Of a DNA stretch of 64,000 bases, positions 35,659 through 45,576 are shown piece after piece (position 1 is the first letter of the stretch; each line of letters starts with the position of its first letter). The DNA is from Urechidicola croceus (lineage in GTDB: Bacteria; Bacteroidota; Bacteroidia; Flavobacteriales; Flavobacteriaceae): assembly GCF_001761325.1 (NCBI RefSeq), contig NZ_CP017478.1, positions 2,129,501 to 2,193,500 of the forward strand. The letters are read 5' to 3'. The notes below the pieces were generated by a model that did no database searches, was not told the DNA's origin, and saw only the letters and a program-made list of their open reading frames with translations. The position numbers were made by a program, and so were the translations under genes.

Positions 35659-35703
35659 AGTTGTTCGATTTAAATATTTGAGGTTGATATATTTATAATT
35701 ATT

Positions 35704-35734
35704 CAAAGGTAATTTTTATTGTTAGTTGAGCAAA
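35704..35734 (-). promoter_or_regulatory. Promoter of the type A metalloprotease gene
   Basis: The minus strand carries TTTG (35734-35731), a 19-base spacer and TACCTTTG (35711-35704), a full Bacteroidota -33/-7 pair, 46 bases before ATG 35658. This supports the later start codon. Confidence 0.7.
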
Positions 35735-35814
35735 AATTTCTCCCTGTTTTTAACACATTTGTTGTTATTAAAACATTAAATTTGTCAACTTATTAATCAT
35801 TTTGCAGTTTCAAT

Positions 35815-36750
35815 TTGAAAATCACTCACAACTTCTTAAATTTTTCTTCAAATAAAAAAACAATTTTGACCATTGGAACATTTGATGGTGTTCATATTGG
35901 TCATCAAAAAATTATTGAACAACTATTAAATGCTTCAAAGAAAAAAAAAGAAACTTCAGTATTACTTACATTCTTTCCTCATCCTAGAATGGTGTTGCAA
36001 AAAGATAGTAATATTAAATTGATTAATACCATTGAAGAAAAATCGAAATTACTTGAAAAATTAGGATTAAACGAACTCATTATTCATCCTTTTAACCGTG
36101 ATTTTTCTAGGTTAACTGCTTTCGAATTCGTGCGTGATATTCTAGTCAACAAATTAAATATCTCGAAACTAATTATAGGCTACGATCATCACTTTGGCAA
36201 AAATAGAGAGGGGAATTTTGAACAATTAAAAGAATATGGTGAAATGTTTGGGTTTGAAGTAGAAGAAATTCCTGCTCAAAATCTTAATGACATTGCTGTA
36301 AGTTCAACAAAAATAAGAAGAGCCTTAGAAGAAGGTTTAATTGAAAAAGCCAATAATTATCTTGGTTATAATTTTATGCTAAGCGGAGAGGTTGTAAAAG
36401 GAAATAATCTCGGAACTAAAATTGGATTCCCAACAGCAAATATTTCTATAAAAGAAGACTATAAATTGATTCCGAAAACTGGTGTTTATGCAGTTAAATC
36501 AACAATTGATTCTATAACTTATTATGGAATGATGAATATTGGTAATCGACCAACAATTGAAGGAAAACACCAAACAATTGAAGTAAACTTCTTTGAAGTT
36601 GATATCAATTTATACAACAGAACTATTGAAATAGAACTTCTAAGTTTTTTAAGAGATGAACAAAAATTTGAATCGATAGATAACTTAAAGAATCAAATTC
36701 AAAAAGATAAAGTTTCTATTAAAAAAATAATCGCTGACCGCTTTTTATAA
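35815..36750 (+). CDS. ribF: Bifunctional riboflavin kinase/FAD synthetase
   Basis: A 311-residue two-domain enzyme making FMN and FAD from riboflavin. The N-terminal nucleotidyltransferase domain has TIGTFDGVHIGHQ and FNRDFSRLTAFEFV. The C-terminal kinase domain has GNNLGTKIGFPTANI, GVYAVKS and MMNIGNRPTI. The start codon is TTG at 35815: an in-frame stop lies 18 bases upstream, no ATG is available, and family similarity begins immediately. It is divergent from the protease gene; a lipoprotein gene follows closely. Confidence 0.95.
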   Translation: MKITHNFLNFSSNKKTILTIGTFDGVHIGHQKIIEQLLNASKKKKETSVLLTFFPHPRMVLQKDSNIKLINTIEEKSKLLEKLGLNELIIHPFNRDFSRLTAFEFVRDILVNKLNISKLIIGYDHHFGKNREGNFEQLKEYGEMFGFEVEEIPAQNLNDIAVSSTKIRRALEEGLIEKANNYLGYNFMLSGEVVKGNNLGTKIGFPTANISIKEDYKLIPKTGVYAVKSTIDSITYYGMMNIGNRPTIEGKHQTIEVNFFEVDINLYNRTIEIELLSFLRDEQKFESIDNLKNQIQKDKVSIKKIIADRFL

Positions 36751-36766
36751 TTGTTTATATTTGAAT

Positions 36767-37294
36767 ATGAAAACATTATCTCATATCCTATTTATTTTTT
36801 TAATTATAGGATGCAAGGCAAAGTCAACAAACGTGATTACTGAACAGCAAGAATTTAAAGCAATGTCTAACTGCCCAAACGATGGAGTTTGCACTGTTGA
36901 ATTGATCCCAAATAGTTCATTAATTCTAAAAGAAGATACTATTGGCTCAATTTACACCAATATTGTTGAAGGTGAAAAAACCATTTTTAAATTTTCTTTT
37001 AAACGCAATGAAGATAAAATGAATGTTGATGGCCATTATTTTGAAGAGGTTTATGCTGAATTTGACAGTAATCTTAACGATTTAGATATTGAAAATGAAC
37101 AATTAAAGGATGTAAAATTACTATTCAATCGTGTGTGTTACTGTAAAGGTTCTGCTGGGTTTTATCCTATTAAAAATGGAAAATTGACCTTAAAGAAAAT
37201 TGATGATAAAACCATTAATATCTTACTCGATTTCAAAGTTGATGAAGTGCCTCAAGTTATAACTTCGTTAAATGAAACACTTATCCTAGAATAA
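36767..37294 (+). CDS. Hypothetical lipoprotein
   Basis: A 175-residue protein from ATG 36767, with a short signal peptide ending in the lipobox LIIGC-K. The mature part contains two Cys pairs (SNCPNDGVC and RVCYCKG) in a beta-rich domain ending LDFKVDEVPQVITSLNETLIL. It matches a family of small Flavobacteriaceae lipoproteins without known function that I cannot name. It lies 16 bases behind ribF and ahead of serS, and probably shares the ribF transcript. Confidence 0.75.
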   Translation: MKTLSHILFIFLIIGCKAKSTNVITEQQEFKAMSNCPNDGVCTVELIPNSSLILKEDTIGSIYTNIVEGEKTIFKFSFKRNEDKMNVDGHYFEEVYAEFDSNLNDLDIENEQLKDVKLLFNRVCYCKGSAGFYPIKNGKLTLKKIDDKTINILLDFKVDEVPQVITSLNETLILE

Positions 37295-37318
37295 GTATAA
37301 ATTCTAACTTCTATTTGC

Positions 37319-37326
37319 TAAATTTG
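37319..37326 (+). promoter_or_regulatory. -7 element of serS
   Basis: TAAATTTG (exact TAnnTTTG) lies 29 bases before the serS ATG. Confidence 0.5.
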
Positions 37327-37355
37327 CGCTTTCATAAAAGATAATTATTAGAATT

Positions 37356-38630
37356 ATGTTACAAGTAGCATTCATTAGAGAAAATAAAGAGACTGTTTTA
37401 AAAGGATTAGCAAAAAGAAATTTCAAAAATGCTGAATCCATAATTGATCAAGTTATTTCAACTGATGAAAACCGTAGATCAACTCAAACTGAACTTGACA
37501 ATACTTTAGCAGAGTCTAATAAATTGTCTAAAGAGATTGGAATTCTTTATAAAAATGGTGAGCCTAAAAAAGCTAATATTTTAAAAGAAAAAACTAGTCA
37601 ATTAAAAAATGAATCAAAAGAATTAACTGAAAAATTAGGTCAACTTTCTGAAGAATTACAAGATTTGTTATATCAAATTCCAAACATTCCTCACGATTCT
37701 GTGCCATCTGGAAATACTGAAGATGATAACGAGACTGTTTTTGAAGAAGGAACTATTCCAACTTTACATGAAGGTGCACTTCCTCATTGGGAATTAGCAA
37801 AAAAATACGATATCATTGATTTTGAATTAGGAAATAAAATTACTGGCGCAGGATTTCCTGTGTATAAAGGAAAAGGTGCGCGTTTACAACGTGCATTAAT
37901 CAACTATTTTTTAGATAAGAATACTGCTGCTGGTTACAACGAAATTCAAGTTCCACATCTTGTTAATGAAGAGTCTGGAAAAGGAACTGGTCAATTGCCA
38001 GATAAAGAAGGACAGATGTACCATGCAGGAATAGATAATTTATATTTGATTCCAACAGCCGAAGTTCCTGTAACGAATATTTATCGTGATGTTTTGTTGA
38101 AAGAAACAGACTTTCCAATTACCAATACTGCCTATACTCCTTGTTTCCGTCGTGAAGCAGGTAGTTATGGAGCGCACGTAAGAGGTTTAAACAGGTTGCA
38201 CCAATTCGACAAAGTTGAAATTGTACGTATTGAACATCCTTCTAATTCATATAAAGCATTAGATGGTATGGTTGATCATATAAAAGGAATATTACAAGAA
38301 TTAGAATTACCTTATCGTATCTTGAGATTGTGTGGCGGAGATATAGGCTTTACTTCTGCATTAACTTTCGACTTTGAAGTTTTTTCAACCGCTCAAGACA
38401 GATGGTTAGAAATAAGTTCAGTATCTAACTTTGAAACTTTTCAAGCCAACAGATTAAAACTACGTTTTAAAAATAGTGAAGGAAAAAGTGAATTGGCACA
38501 CACTCTTAATGGAAGTTCACTTGCCTTACCTCGAGTTTTAGCAGGTTTACTTGAAAACTGTCAAACTCCAGAAGGAATTAAAATACCAAAAGTATTAGTG
38601 CCTTATTGCGGATTTGAAATGATTAATTAG
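37356..38630 (+). CDS. serS: Serine--tRNA ligase
   Basis: A 424-residue class II synthetase that charges tRNA-Ser. The N-terminal coiled-coil arm (about residues 25-105, rich in Lys/Glu/Leu) is followed by PNIPHDSVP. The class II motifs are PCFRREAGSYGAHVRGLNRLHQFDKVE (motif 2 region) and the C-terminal NGSSLALPRVLAGLLENCQ (motif 3 with the catalytic Arg). The length is normal. Its stop overlaps the convergent 47-residue ORF by 8 bases. Confidence 0.97.
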   Translation: MLQVAFIRENKETVLKGLAKRNFKNAESIIDQVISTDENRRSTQTELDNTLAESNKLSKEIGILYKNGEPKKANILKEKTSQLKNESKELTEKLGQLSEELQDLLYQIPNIPHDSVPSGNTEDDNETVFEEGTIPTLHEGALPHWELAKKYDIIDFELGNKITGAGFPVYKGKGARLQRALINYFLDKNTAAGYNEIQVPHLVNEESGKGTGQLPDKEGQMYHAGIDNLYLIPTAEVPVTNIYRDVLLKETDFPITNTAYTPCFRREAGSYGAHVRGLNRLHQFDKVEIVRIEHPSNSYKALDGMVDHIKGILQELELPYRILRLCGGDIGFTSALTFDFEVFSTAQDRWLEISSVSNFETFQANRLKLRFKNSEGKSELAHTLNGSSLALPRVLAGLLENCQTPEGIKIPKVLVPYCGFEMIN

Positions 38631-38766
38631 CAACTACAGCAACCATTAATCTTTTATATTTATTCATTTCCATTAATGCATCAAAATAAGCGTTAATTTG
38701 ACCATCTTGCATAAAAGTTGTTGCTCTTCTTTTTGCGTTTTCGTATTGTTTGATTAATTCTTTCAT
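38623..38766 (-). CDS. Small conserved-looking ORF, 47 residues, behind a sigma-54-like promoter
   Basis: The frame reads ATG at 38766 to TAA at 38623: MKELIKQYENAKRRATTFM, then QDGQINAYFDALMEMNKYK, ending RLMVAVVAN. It is an amphipathic, Lys/Met-rich, soluble-looking short protein without signal peptide. I do not recognise its function. Support for it being real: a strong sigma-54-type promoter lies 35-49 bases upstream, and the frame ends exactly at the convergent serS stop. It shares no operon with a neighbour. Confidence 0.65.
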   Translation of the reverse strand: MKELIKQYENAKRRATTFMQDGQINAYFDALMEMNKYKRLMVAVVAN

Positions 38767-38800
38767 AATTTTAAGTTTAGGTTATTTTATACTGTTAAGA

Positions 38801-38815
38801 CAAGTTCCGTGCCAA
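38801..38815 (-). promoter_or_regulatory. Sigma-54 (-24/-12) type promoter
   Basis: The minus strand reads TTGGCACGGAACTTG, matching the RpoN consensus YTGGCACGRNNNTTG at every fixed position; only the base after TTG (T for C) departs. Spacing of GG and TTG is correct. It drives the 47-residue ORF at 38623-38766. Confidence 0.7.
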
Positions 38816-38876
38816 AATGTTACAACACATCATTCAAATTGTAACTTTTTTATCAAAACTTTAACAGTTTCTTAGT

Positions 38877-38884
38877 TATCTTTG
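38877..38884 (+). promoter_or_regulatory. -7 element of the TPR-protein gene
   Basis: TATCTTTG (exact TAnnTTTG) lies 20 bases before the ATG at 38905. Confidence 0.55.
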
Positions 38885-38904
38885 AACAATAAAATCTAGT
38901 AAAA

Positions 38905-40674
38905 ATGAGGGTTTTCGTAATTGTGTTATTTTTGTTATGCTCAGTGTTTTCATATGCACAAGAGCAGCAAATGGCATACGATTACTTTAGAAAAGGTGAG
39001 TATGAAAAAGCTGCAAGTATTTATAAATCACTTTATGAAAAAAATAAATTCAACGCGACCTATTTAACTCGTTTAATTGATTGCGAACAACAATTAACAA
39101 ACTTTGATGTAGCTAAAAATCTTATTGAAAATCATCTAGAAGAATTTCCAACGCAATATCATTTTTATGTTGAATTAGGCTATAATTATGAATTACAACA
39201 CCAACAAGAAATAGCAAATTCTCATTACCAAAAAGCTCTAGACTTTCTTGAAAAAAATTATAATTATGGCTATTCCATTGGAAAAGCATTTCAAAATAAT
39301 CATTTGTTAGATTATGCCTTGAAAGCATACACATTGACCATGAAAAAAAATCCTAATGCAAATTATAATTTACAAATAGCTTCTATTTATGGAGAAAAGG
39401 GTGAAATAAACAACATGTTTGACACTTACCTAAACATGGTTGAAAAAGACGAGAAATATACCGCAACAATCTTAAGATATATTGGTAAATTTATTACAGA
39501 TGACGGTGCTAATGAAAATAATATCTTATTTCGAAAACTTGTTTTAAAAAGACTCCAATCAAATCAATTAAATTCTTGGAATCAAATACTTAGTTGGCTG
39601 TATATGCAACAAAAAGAATTTGGAAAAGCATTTATTCAAGAAAAAGCATTACACAAAAGAAATAATGAAAGTATTGAAGGAATTATTAATGTTGGAGAAA
39701 TTGCTTTTGATAATAATGATTTCAAAACTACGCACGATGTTTTTACCTACATTCTTGAAAATACCGATAATCAATCTGGGATTTTAGACGCTAAACTATA
39801 TTTATTATATGTCTCAATCGAAATTTTAGAAGACTTAAATGCTGTAGATCTTCAATTTCAAGAAATTTTTAATCAATACGGTAAAACAACCAACACACTT
39901 GAAATCCAAATAGCCTACGCTGGTTTTTTAACTTTTAAAAAAAACCAACCCCAACAAGCTATTTTAGTTCTAAAGGAAGCTTTGAAATTAAGAAGTGATA
40001 ATTTTCAAAAGGCAGAGATTAAATTAAAATTAGGTGATATACTTGTTTTTAATGGTAAATTTAATGAAGCTTTAATCTATTTTTCTCAAGTTCAAACAAA
40101 ATTAAAAAATCATATTTTAGCTCAAGAAGCACGTTTTAAAGTGGCACAAACTAGTTATTTTAAAGGTGATTTTGAATGGGCAGAAACACAACTCAAAGTT
40201 TTAAAAGGATCTACTTCACAACTAATTGCAAATGATGCTTTAGATTTAAGTTTAATAATCAATGATAATAGTGCCCAAGACTCTCTTAAAATAGCACTTA
40301 AAAAATATGCTCAAGCCGATTTATTAGTATTTCAACATAAAAATAAGGAGGCTATAGATTCCTTAAATGCTATTCTAAATGAATATAAAGGACATCCAAT
40401 TGAAGATGAAACCCTATTTAAACAAGCAACTGTTTACGAAGAGATAAAAGAATATTTAAAAGCAGAAACAAACTATTTAAAAATCATTGAAATCAATCCT
40501 AATGATATATTGGTTGATGATGCTTATTTCAGATTAGGAGAATTATATTCGAAACAAGAAAATATAGAAAAAGCAAAAGAGTATTATCAAAAAATAATTT
40601 TTGATTTCCCTTCAAGTATTCATTTAGTTAAAGCTCGAAATAAATTTAGAAAATTAAGAGGAGATGATATTTAA
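38905..40674 (+). CDS. Exported tetratricopeptide repeat protein
   Basis: A 589-residue protein with a cleavable signal peptide (ending FSYAQ) and TPR helices over nearly its whole length: EYEKAASIYKSLYEKN, EIANSHYQKALDFLEKN, KFNEALIYFSQVQTKL and, near the C-terminus, DDAYFRLGELYSKQENIEKAKEYYQKIIFDFP. The terminal repeats resemble those of YbgF/CpoB-type or BamD-like periplasmic scaffolds, but no catalytic domain is seen. It probably mediates protein contacts in the periplasm. It is transcribed from its own promoter and followed by a DUF4286 gene and rsmA at short distances. Confidence 0.88.
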   Translation: MRVFVIVLFLLCSVFSYAQEQQMAYDYFRKGEYEKAASIYKSLYEKNKFNATYLTRLIDCEQQLTNFDVAKNLIENHLEEFPTQYHFYVELGYNYELQHQQEIANSHYQKALDFLEKNYNYGYSIGKAFQNNHLLDYALKAYTLTMKKNPNANYNLQIASIYGEKGEINNMFDTYLNMVEKDEKYTATILRYIGKFITDDGANENNILFRKLVLKRLQSNQLNSWNQILSWLYMQQKEFGKAFIQEKALHKRNNESIEGIINVGEIAFDNNDFKTTHDVFTYILENTDNQSGILDAKLYLLYVSIEILEDLNAVDLQFQEIFNQYGKTTNTLEIQIAYAGFLTFKKNQPQQAILVLKEALKLRSDNFQKAEIKLKLGDILVFNGKFNEALIYFSQVQTKLKNHILAQEARFKVAQTSYFKGDFEWAETQLKVLKGSTSQLIANDALDLSLIINDNSAQDSLKIALKKYAQADLLVFQHKNKEAIDSLNAILNEYKGHPIEDETLFKQATVYEEIKEYLKAETNYLKIIEINPNDILVDDAYFRLGELYSKQENIEKAKEYYQKIIFDFPSSIHLVKARNKFRKLRGDDI

Positions 40675-40705
40675 CAAGTACAATTAACAATTAAATATAG
40701 AATAA

Positions 40706-41023
40706 ATGTTCATACACAATATTACAACAAACGTAGATGAAAGCGTTGTCAATGACTGGCTAGATTGGATGCATCAAACTCAAATTCCAGCAATAATGGA
40801 AACTGGTAAATTTTTAAGTGTCAAACTTTGCGAAGTTTTAGTTAAAGAAGATTTGGGAGGAGTTACATTTGCAGTTCAATTAACCGCAGAAACTAAAGAA
40901 AAGTTATCAAGTTACTTAACAGACCACTCATACAAATTCAAAGAAGCCGAAATGAAACTATTCAATGGAAAATTTGGTACATTTACAACAGAACTAAAGG
41001 TAATTTCAGAATATAACCACTAA
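40706..41023 (+). CDS. DUF4286 family protein
   Basis: A 105-residue ferredoxin-like-fold protein matching DUF4286: MFIHNITTNVDESVVNDWLDWMHQ and then FAVQLTAETKEKL, YLTDHSYKFKEAEMKLFNGKFGTFTTELKVI. The family is common in Bacteroidota and has no known function. It sits 31 bases behind the TPR gene and 9 bases before rsmA, a usual position in this group. Confidence 0.85.
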   Translation: MFIHNITTNVDESVVNDWLDWMHQTQIPAIMETGKFLSVKLCEVLVKEDLGGVTFAVQLTAETKEKLSSYLTDHSYKFKEAEMKLFNGKFGTFTTELKVISEYNH

Positions 41024-41032
41024 ATTTAGAAA

Positions 41033-41815
41033 ATGACAGTTAGAGCAAAAAAACATCTTGGGCAACACTTTTTAAAAGATGAGTCCATCGCAAAAAAAAT
41101 TGCAGACTCATTGACCTTAAACGGCTATGAAGATGTGCTCGAAATTGGCCCTGGAATGGGAGTTTTAACAAAATACTTACTACCAAAAGATGTTACAACT
41201 CATGTTATTGAAATTGACAAAGAATCTGTTGAATATTTAAAAGTTCACTATTTAAATTTAGCCTCAAGAATCATTGAACAAGATTTTTTAAAAATAAATA
41301 TTAAAGAGTTTTTTGAAGAAAAGCCATTTGCTATTATTGGAAACTTTCCATATAATATTTCTACTCAAATAGTATTTAAAACAATAGAAAATCGTGCTCA
41401 AATTCCAGAATTTTCAGGAATGTTTCAAAAAGAAGTGGCTCAAAGAATTTGTGCAAAAGAAGGAAATAAAACCTATGGGATTCTGTCAGTAATTACACAA
41501 GCATTTTACAATGCAGAATATTTATTTACAGTACCACCAAGTGTCTTTAATCCACCTCCAAAAGTCGATTCAGGAGTTCTAAGGTTGATTAGAAAAGAAA
41601 ATTTCCACCTTCCTGTTAATGAAAAATTATTTGTACGAGTAGTTAAAACCGCTTTTAACCAAAGACGAAAAACACTTCGTAACAGTTTAAAAACATTCAA
41701 TTTGTCAGATAAATTAAGAGAAGATGTTATATTTGCCCTACGTCCAGAGCAGTTGTCAGTAAAATCATTTATTGAACTGACGGCAAAAATTGAGCAAGAT
41801 GTCAATAGAGATTAG
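41033..41815 (+). CDS. rsmA: 16S rRNA (adenine1518/1519-N6)-dimethyltransferase
   Basis: A 260-residue KsgA/RsmA methylase that dimethylates two adjacent adenines of 16S rRNA helix 45 late in 30S assembly. The N-terminal [14 protein letters not shown], the SAM-binding [12 protein letters not shown] and the catalytic NFPYNIST (NxxY-type) motifs are all present, with a C-terminal helical domain ([13 protein letters not shown]). The length is normal. The mgtE start lies within its last codons, so translation is coupled. Confidence 0.96.
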   Translation: MTVRAKKHLGQHFLKDESIAKKIADSLTLNGYEDVLEIGPGMGVLTKYLLPKDVTTHVIEIDKESVEYLKVHYLNLASRIIEQDFLKINIKEFFEEKPFAIIGNFPYNISTQIVFKTIENRAQIPEFSGMFQKEVAQRICAKEGNKTYGILSVITQAFYNAEYLFTVPPSVFNPPPKVDSGVLRLIRKENFHLPVNEKLFVRVVKTAFNQRRKTLRNSLKTFNLSDKLREDVIFALRPEQLSVKSFIELTAKIEQDVNRD

Positions 41816-43154
41816 CAAAGAATTTATCGAAAAAATTCAACTACTAGTTGAAAATCAAGAAAATAAAACCATTCTTGAAAGTTTAAATGATGAACACCAT
41901 GCAGATATTGCTGAAGTTTTAGACGTTTTAAACTTAGAAGAAGCAACTTATATTATTAAACTTCTTGATAGCGAAAAAACTTCAGAAATTCTTATGGAAT
42001 TGGATGAAGATATTCGTGAAAAAGTTCTTGAAAATTTATCTGCCAAAGAGATTGCCGAAGAAGTAAGCGAAATGGAAACAGATGATGCTGCAGATATGAT
42101 TGCAGAATTATCTGAAGAACGACAAGAAAGAGTAATTAACGCCATACAAAATGAAGATTTAGCAGCCGACATTAAGGAGTTAATGACCTACGAAGAGAAT
42201 TCGGCAGGTAGTTTAATGGCGAAGGAATTGGTAAAAGTATATGCAACTTGGACAGTTGCGGGTTGTTTAAGAAAAATTCGTGCGCAAGCCAAAAATGTTT
42301 CAAGAGTACATTCAATTTATGTTGTAGATAAACAAGAAAAATTAATTGGACGGTTGTCTTTAAAAGATTTAATTACTGCCAAAAGCGAAGAAAAAATTGC
42401 CGATATTTATATTTCCAACGTTGATTCTGTACATGTAAATGATGATGATGAAGAAGTAGCAAAAGTAATGGCTAAATACGATTTAGAAGCCATACCAGTT
42501 GTAGATGATTACAATACACTATTAGGTCGTATTACTATTGATGATATTGTAGACGTACTAAAAGAAGAAGCTGATAAAGATTACCAACTTGCTGCAGGTA
42601 TTACTCAAGAAGTTGAAGCCGATGATAGTATTTGGGAATTAACTCGTGCTCGATTACCATGGCTTATTTTAGGACTTTTTGGAGGTTTAGGTTCTGTTTT
42701 TATCATGGAAGGATATGAAGAAATTATGGCAAACCCAAAATTTGCAAAACTCTTCTTTTTTACACCATTAATTGCTGCAATGGCTGGAAATGTTGGAGTA
42801 CAGTCAAGTGCAATTATTGTTCAAGGTTTAGCAAATGACAATGTAAAAGGCAGTTTATTTAATCGTCTTTTGAAAGAAGTTGGCCTAAGTTTAATAAATG
42901 GATTTGTTTTAGGAATTCTTGTTGTTATTGCAGGTTTTTTTATGAAAATGGAAGTGAATTTTAGCCTTACTATTGCTATCTCGATGATGTCTGTAATTAT
43001 TGTCGCTGCATTAATTGGAACATTTGTTCCAATAATATTAAACAAAAGAGGTATAGATCCTGCTATTGCCACAGGACCATTTATTACAACAAGTAATGAC
43101 ATTTTTGGAATTTTCTTATTCTTTTTTATTGCAAAATTAATGCTAGGTTTTTAA
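41799..43154 (+). CDS. mgtE: Magnesium transporter MgtE
   Basis: A 451-residue Mg2+ channel/transporter. It has an N-terminal superhelical domain of acidic helices (to about residue 130), tandem CBS domains (about 135-255; [23 protein letters not shown] and [19 protein letters not shown]), a plug helix, and five membrane helices (from about 280) with [10 protein letters not shown] and [13 protein letters not shown]. Mg2+ binding to the CBS domains closes the channel in known homologues. I chose ATG 41799 over the in-frame TTG at 41790; it overlaps rsmA by 17 bases. Confidence 0.95.
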   Translation: MSIEISKEFIEKIQLLVENQENKTILESLNDEHHADIAEVLDVLNLEEATYIIKLLDSEKTSEILMELDEDIREKVLENLSAKEIAEEVSEMETDDAADMIAELSEERQERVINAIQNEDLAADIKELMTYEENSAGSLMAKELVKVYATWTVAGCLRKIRAQAKNVSRVHSIYVVDKQEKLIGRLSLKDLITAKSEEKIADIYISNVDSVHVNDDDEEVAKVMAKYDLEAIPVVDDYNTLLGRITIDDIVDVLKEEADKDYQLAAGITQEVEADDSIWELTRARLPWLILGLFGGLGSVFIMEGYEEIMANPKFAKLFFFTPLIAAMAGNVGVQSSAIIVQGLANDNVKGSLFNRLLKEVGLSLINGFVLGILVVIAGFFMKMEVNFSLTIAISMMSVIIVAALIGTFVPIILNKRGIDPAIATGPFITTSNDIFGIFLFFFIAKLMLGF

Positions 43155-43681
43155 AACCTCATCTTTTTAAATAAATCCCAAATCACAACACCACAACTTA
43201 CAGAAATGTTCAATGAATGCTTTGTACCGTATTGTGGAATTTCAATACAATAATCAGAAGTTGAAACAACTTCTTGTTGAACTCCTTTTACTTCATTTCC
43301 AAAAACTACAGCATATTTCTGCTTTTTTTCAACTTCAAAATCTTGAAGCATCGTTGCATTATCTGCTTGTTCTATAGAAACCACTTTTACATTTTCTCGT
43401 TGTAATTTTTTTACCAATTCAACTGTCTCCTCAACATATTCCCAATCAACCGATTCTGTAGCACCTAGAGCTGTTTTATGAATCTCTTTATTTGGAGGTG
43501 TTGCAGTAATTCCACAGAGATAAATTTTTTCAATTACAAATGCGTCACTTGTTCTAAATACCGAACCTATATTATTTAAACTTCGTATGTTATCAAGAAT
43601 TACAATCAACGGAATTTTATCCGCCTTTTTGAAACCTTCAACATCAATCCTATTTAGTTCTCTATTCTTTAGTTTTCGCAT
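43151..43681 (-). CDS. TrmH/SpoU-family RNA methyltransferase
   Basis: A 176-residue SPOUT methylase. The conserved blocks are LDNIRSLNNIGSVFRTSDAF (motif 1, with the catalytic Asn and Arg), VFGNEVKGV (motif 2) and IPQYGTKHSLNISVSCGVVIWDLF (motif 3), which form the trefoil knot that binds SAM. It 2'-O-methylates a tRNA or rRNA ribose; the target is not evident. The short length, without an N-terminal RNA-binding domain, resembles TrmL- or TrmH-type enzymes. It converges with mgtE, overlapping by 4 bases. Confidence 0.92.
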   Translation of the reverse strand: MRKLKNRELNRIDVEGFKKADKIPLIVILDNIRSLNNIGSVFRTSDAFVIEKIYLCGITATPPNKEIHKTALGATESVDWEYVEETVELVKKLQRENVKVVSIEQADNATMLQDFEVEKKQKYAVVFGNEVKGVQQEVVSTSDYCIEIPQYGTKHSLNISVSCGVVIWDLFKKMRF

Positions 43682-43717
43682 ATCTTATTTTAATGAAAGG
43701 CAAAGATATACTTTAGT

Positions 43718-45376
43718 TTATAATTTTATCAAATAAGTATTTGTTAACACTTTATCTCGTGTTTTTTTATTTAAAAATTTTCCCGACAATCGAGTTACTG
43801 GAAAATGCCTAACACTTATAACATCTTGTATATCAATAACCTTTTCTTTAATTTGTTTAAAATTAACCTCATCTACAACCAACCAAATATCATTTTGTTT
43901 TTCTAAGTCTTCAACTGAAATATGCTTTGTGTTTTTCTTAGTATAAAAATCAAAAGACCAATTGTAAGTCTCTTTTAATAAATAAATTTTCTCTATAGGT
44001 ATTTGTTTATCCACTACTATTTCTGCAAGTTGTAATCCTCCTTGATATTTTAATAATTTAGGGTAAAAAAGAGCGTTTAAATTAAAATTGATCCATGCGG
44101 CAGCAACAACTGATAATAATATAATTTTAGTAAAATAATTTCGTTTTTGAAAAGCCAAATAAAACAACCCAAAAACACCTAAAACACTTATAATCACAAG
44201 AAACCAATTAGATATTTTAAAAGTAAAAATTGACAAATACACTACCGCTAAAACCAGAACACCTACTATTATATATTGAATAATTAAAAGAGCTTTTAGA
44301 TATTTTTCTTTTTTATCTAAAAACAATTGAACTAAAAATGAGGCTGTTAAAATTGAAAGTATTGGAATCAAAATATTTAAATAATGAGGCAATTTAAATT
44401 TTGAAAAACTAATCAATAATATAACTGATAAAAATCCTCCAAGTGTTAAAAACTCTTGCTTTGCTACTTTTCTAAATTTAATTTTTATGAAAAATTTAAT
44501 TTTATTAAATATGGCTATATACCCTATTAAAGAAAATGGAATAAATGCCCATAACAGTGTATGAAAAAAGAAAAAATAATCTGGACTTGTTTTTTCAAAA
44601 CCTACAGCGTTTAATCGATTAAAAACTTGATCCCATAAAATAAATTTTACTCCAGAAACATTTTTTTGCCCTTTTACAAGTAGTTCTGGATGCATATCAA
44701 ATTGATTATAATATGCATATAATACAGGGAAAATTGCCAATAAAAATGTGAAAATCCCTACTCCGATTTTCCAATTAAAAATAGATTTCCAATTGCGTTC
44801 ATATATCAAATAACTGAATATATATAAACCTATCGCTACTACTGCTATCAACCCTTTGGTATTAAAAGCTATCCCTAAAAAGAGGAATCCAAAAAAAATA
44901 TCAACTATTTTACTTGTTTTAAAATACGAAATTAACTTCCATAAAGAAAAAATTATTGATCCCGTTAAAACAGCATCTGTTCTTACATCATGGGCTGATA
45001 AGATGATAGTTTGTGATGATAAAAATATTAATGATGCTATATGACCAACGTCTTTATTATAAAGTAATTTACCCAACTTAAAAGTACTTAGCGCACCTAA
45101 CAATAAAAAACAAAATGCTGGAAGACGATAAGAAAATTCTGATACACCAAAAATTTTAAAAGAAATTGCTGCTAACCAATAATGCATGTGAGGTTTATCT
45201 AAATAAGGCTGATGAGATTTTATAATATTGAAAAAATCGTTTTCATAATACATTCTCATAGCCATAGTTGCGTGCTGTGCTGAATCTAATTCCATCAATG
45301 GAATAAATAGCCCAATTAAATAAGGGATAAGAATTAAGATGTATAGTAGCTTATAATTAATCTTTTGTAAAATCAT
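43718..45376 (-). CDS. GT39/ArnT-like membrane glycosyltransferase
   Basis: A 552-residue integral membrane protein with about 11-12 helices and an early periplasmic loop carrying the acidic motif MELDSAQHATMAMRM and then DKPHMHYWLAAISFKIFGVSEFSYRLP. This is the pattern of ArnT/PMT-type GT-C transferases that move a sugar from a polyprenyl-phosphate donor to lipid A or another acceptor. A second paralogue lies at 46254-47804. Together with the PAP2, GT2 and UPF0104 genes nearby it suggests an envelope glycolipid-modifying set. Sugar and acceptor are unknown. Confidence 0.88.
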   Translation of the reverse strand: MILQKINYKLLYILILIPYLIGLFIPLMELDSAQHATMAMRMYYENDFFNIIKSHQPYLDKPHMHYWLAAISFKIFGVSEFSYRLPAFCFLLLGALSTFKLGKLLYNKDVGHIASLIFLSSQTIILSAHDVRTDAVLTGSIIFSLWKLISYFKTSKIVDIFFGFLFLGIAFNTKGLIAVVAIGLYIFSYLIYERNWKSIFNWKIGVGIFTFLLAIFPVLYAYYNQFDMHPELLVKGQKNVSGVKFILWDQVFNRLNAVGFEKTSPDYFFFFHTLLWAFIPFSLIGYIAIFNKIKFFIKIKFRKVAKQEFLTLGGFLSVILLISFSKFKLPHYLNILIPILSILTASFLVQLFLDKKEKYLKALLIIQYIIVGVLVLAVVYLSIFTFKISNWFLVIISVLGVFGLFYLAFQKRNYFTKIILLSVVAAAWINFNLNALFYPKLLKYQGGLQLAEIVVDKQIPIEKIYLLKETYNWSFDFYTKKNTKHISVEDLEKQNDIWLVVDEVNFKQIKEKVIDIQDVISVRHFPVTRLSGKFLNKKTRDKVLTNTYLIKL

Positions 45377-45576
45377 CTAATGTTTGAAAAAAGTTCACAC
45401 AATTTAAGTGTGTTTGAAAAAACAAAAGGTTATCTAAAAGTTATTTTTATATCAAGACCAATAATTTAAATTTCTATTAACAATCCTAACTTTTTTATAA
45501 CTGTAGCATAAATTTAAAATTACCCCTAGAATACATGCTATTTATATCTATGTATTGTTAAAAAACGAACAGTACT

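Noticed and set aside
36756-36763. TATATTTG as promoter of the lipoprotein gene at 36767
   Set aside because: The start point would fall at or after the ATG, and the gene is only 16 bases from ribF, so co-transcription is simpler.
45381-45422. Direct repeat TGTTTGAAAAAA around a CACAC/GTGTG dyad upstream of the first ArnT-like gene
   Set aside because: Short, AT-rich and only two copies; could be an operator but there is too little to support a call.
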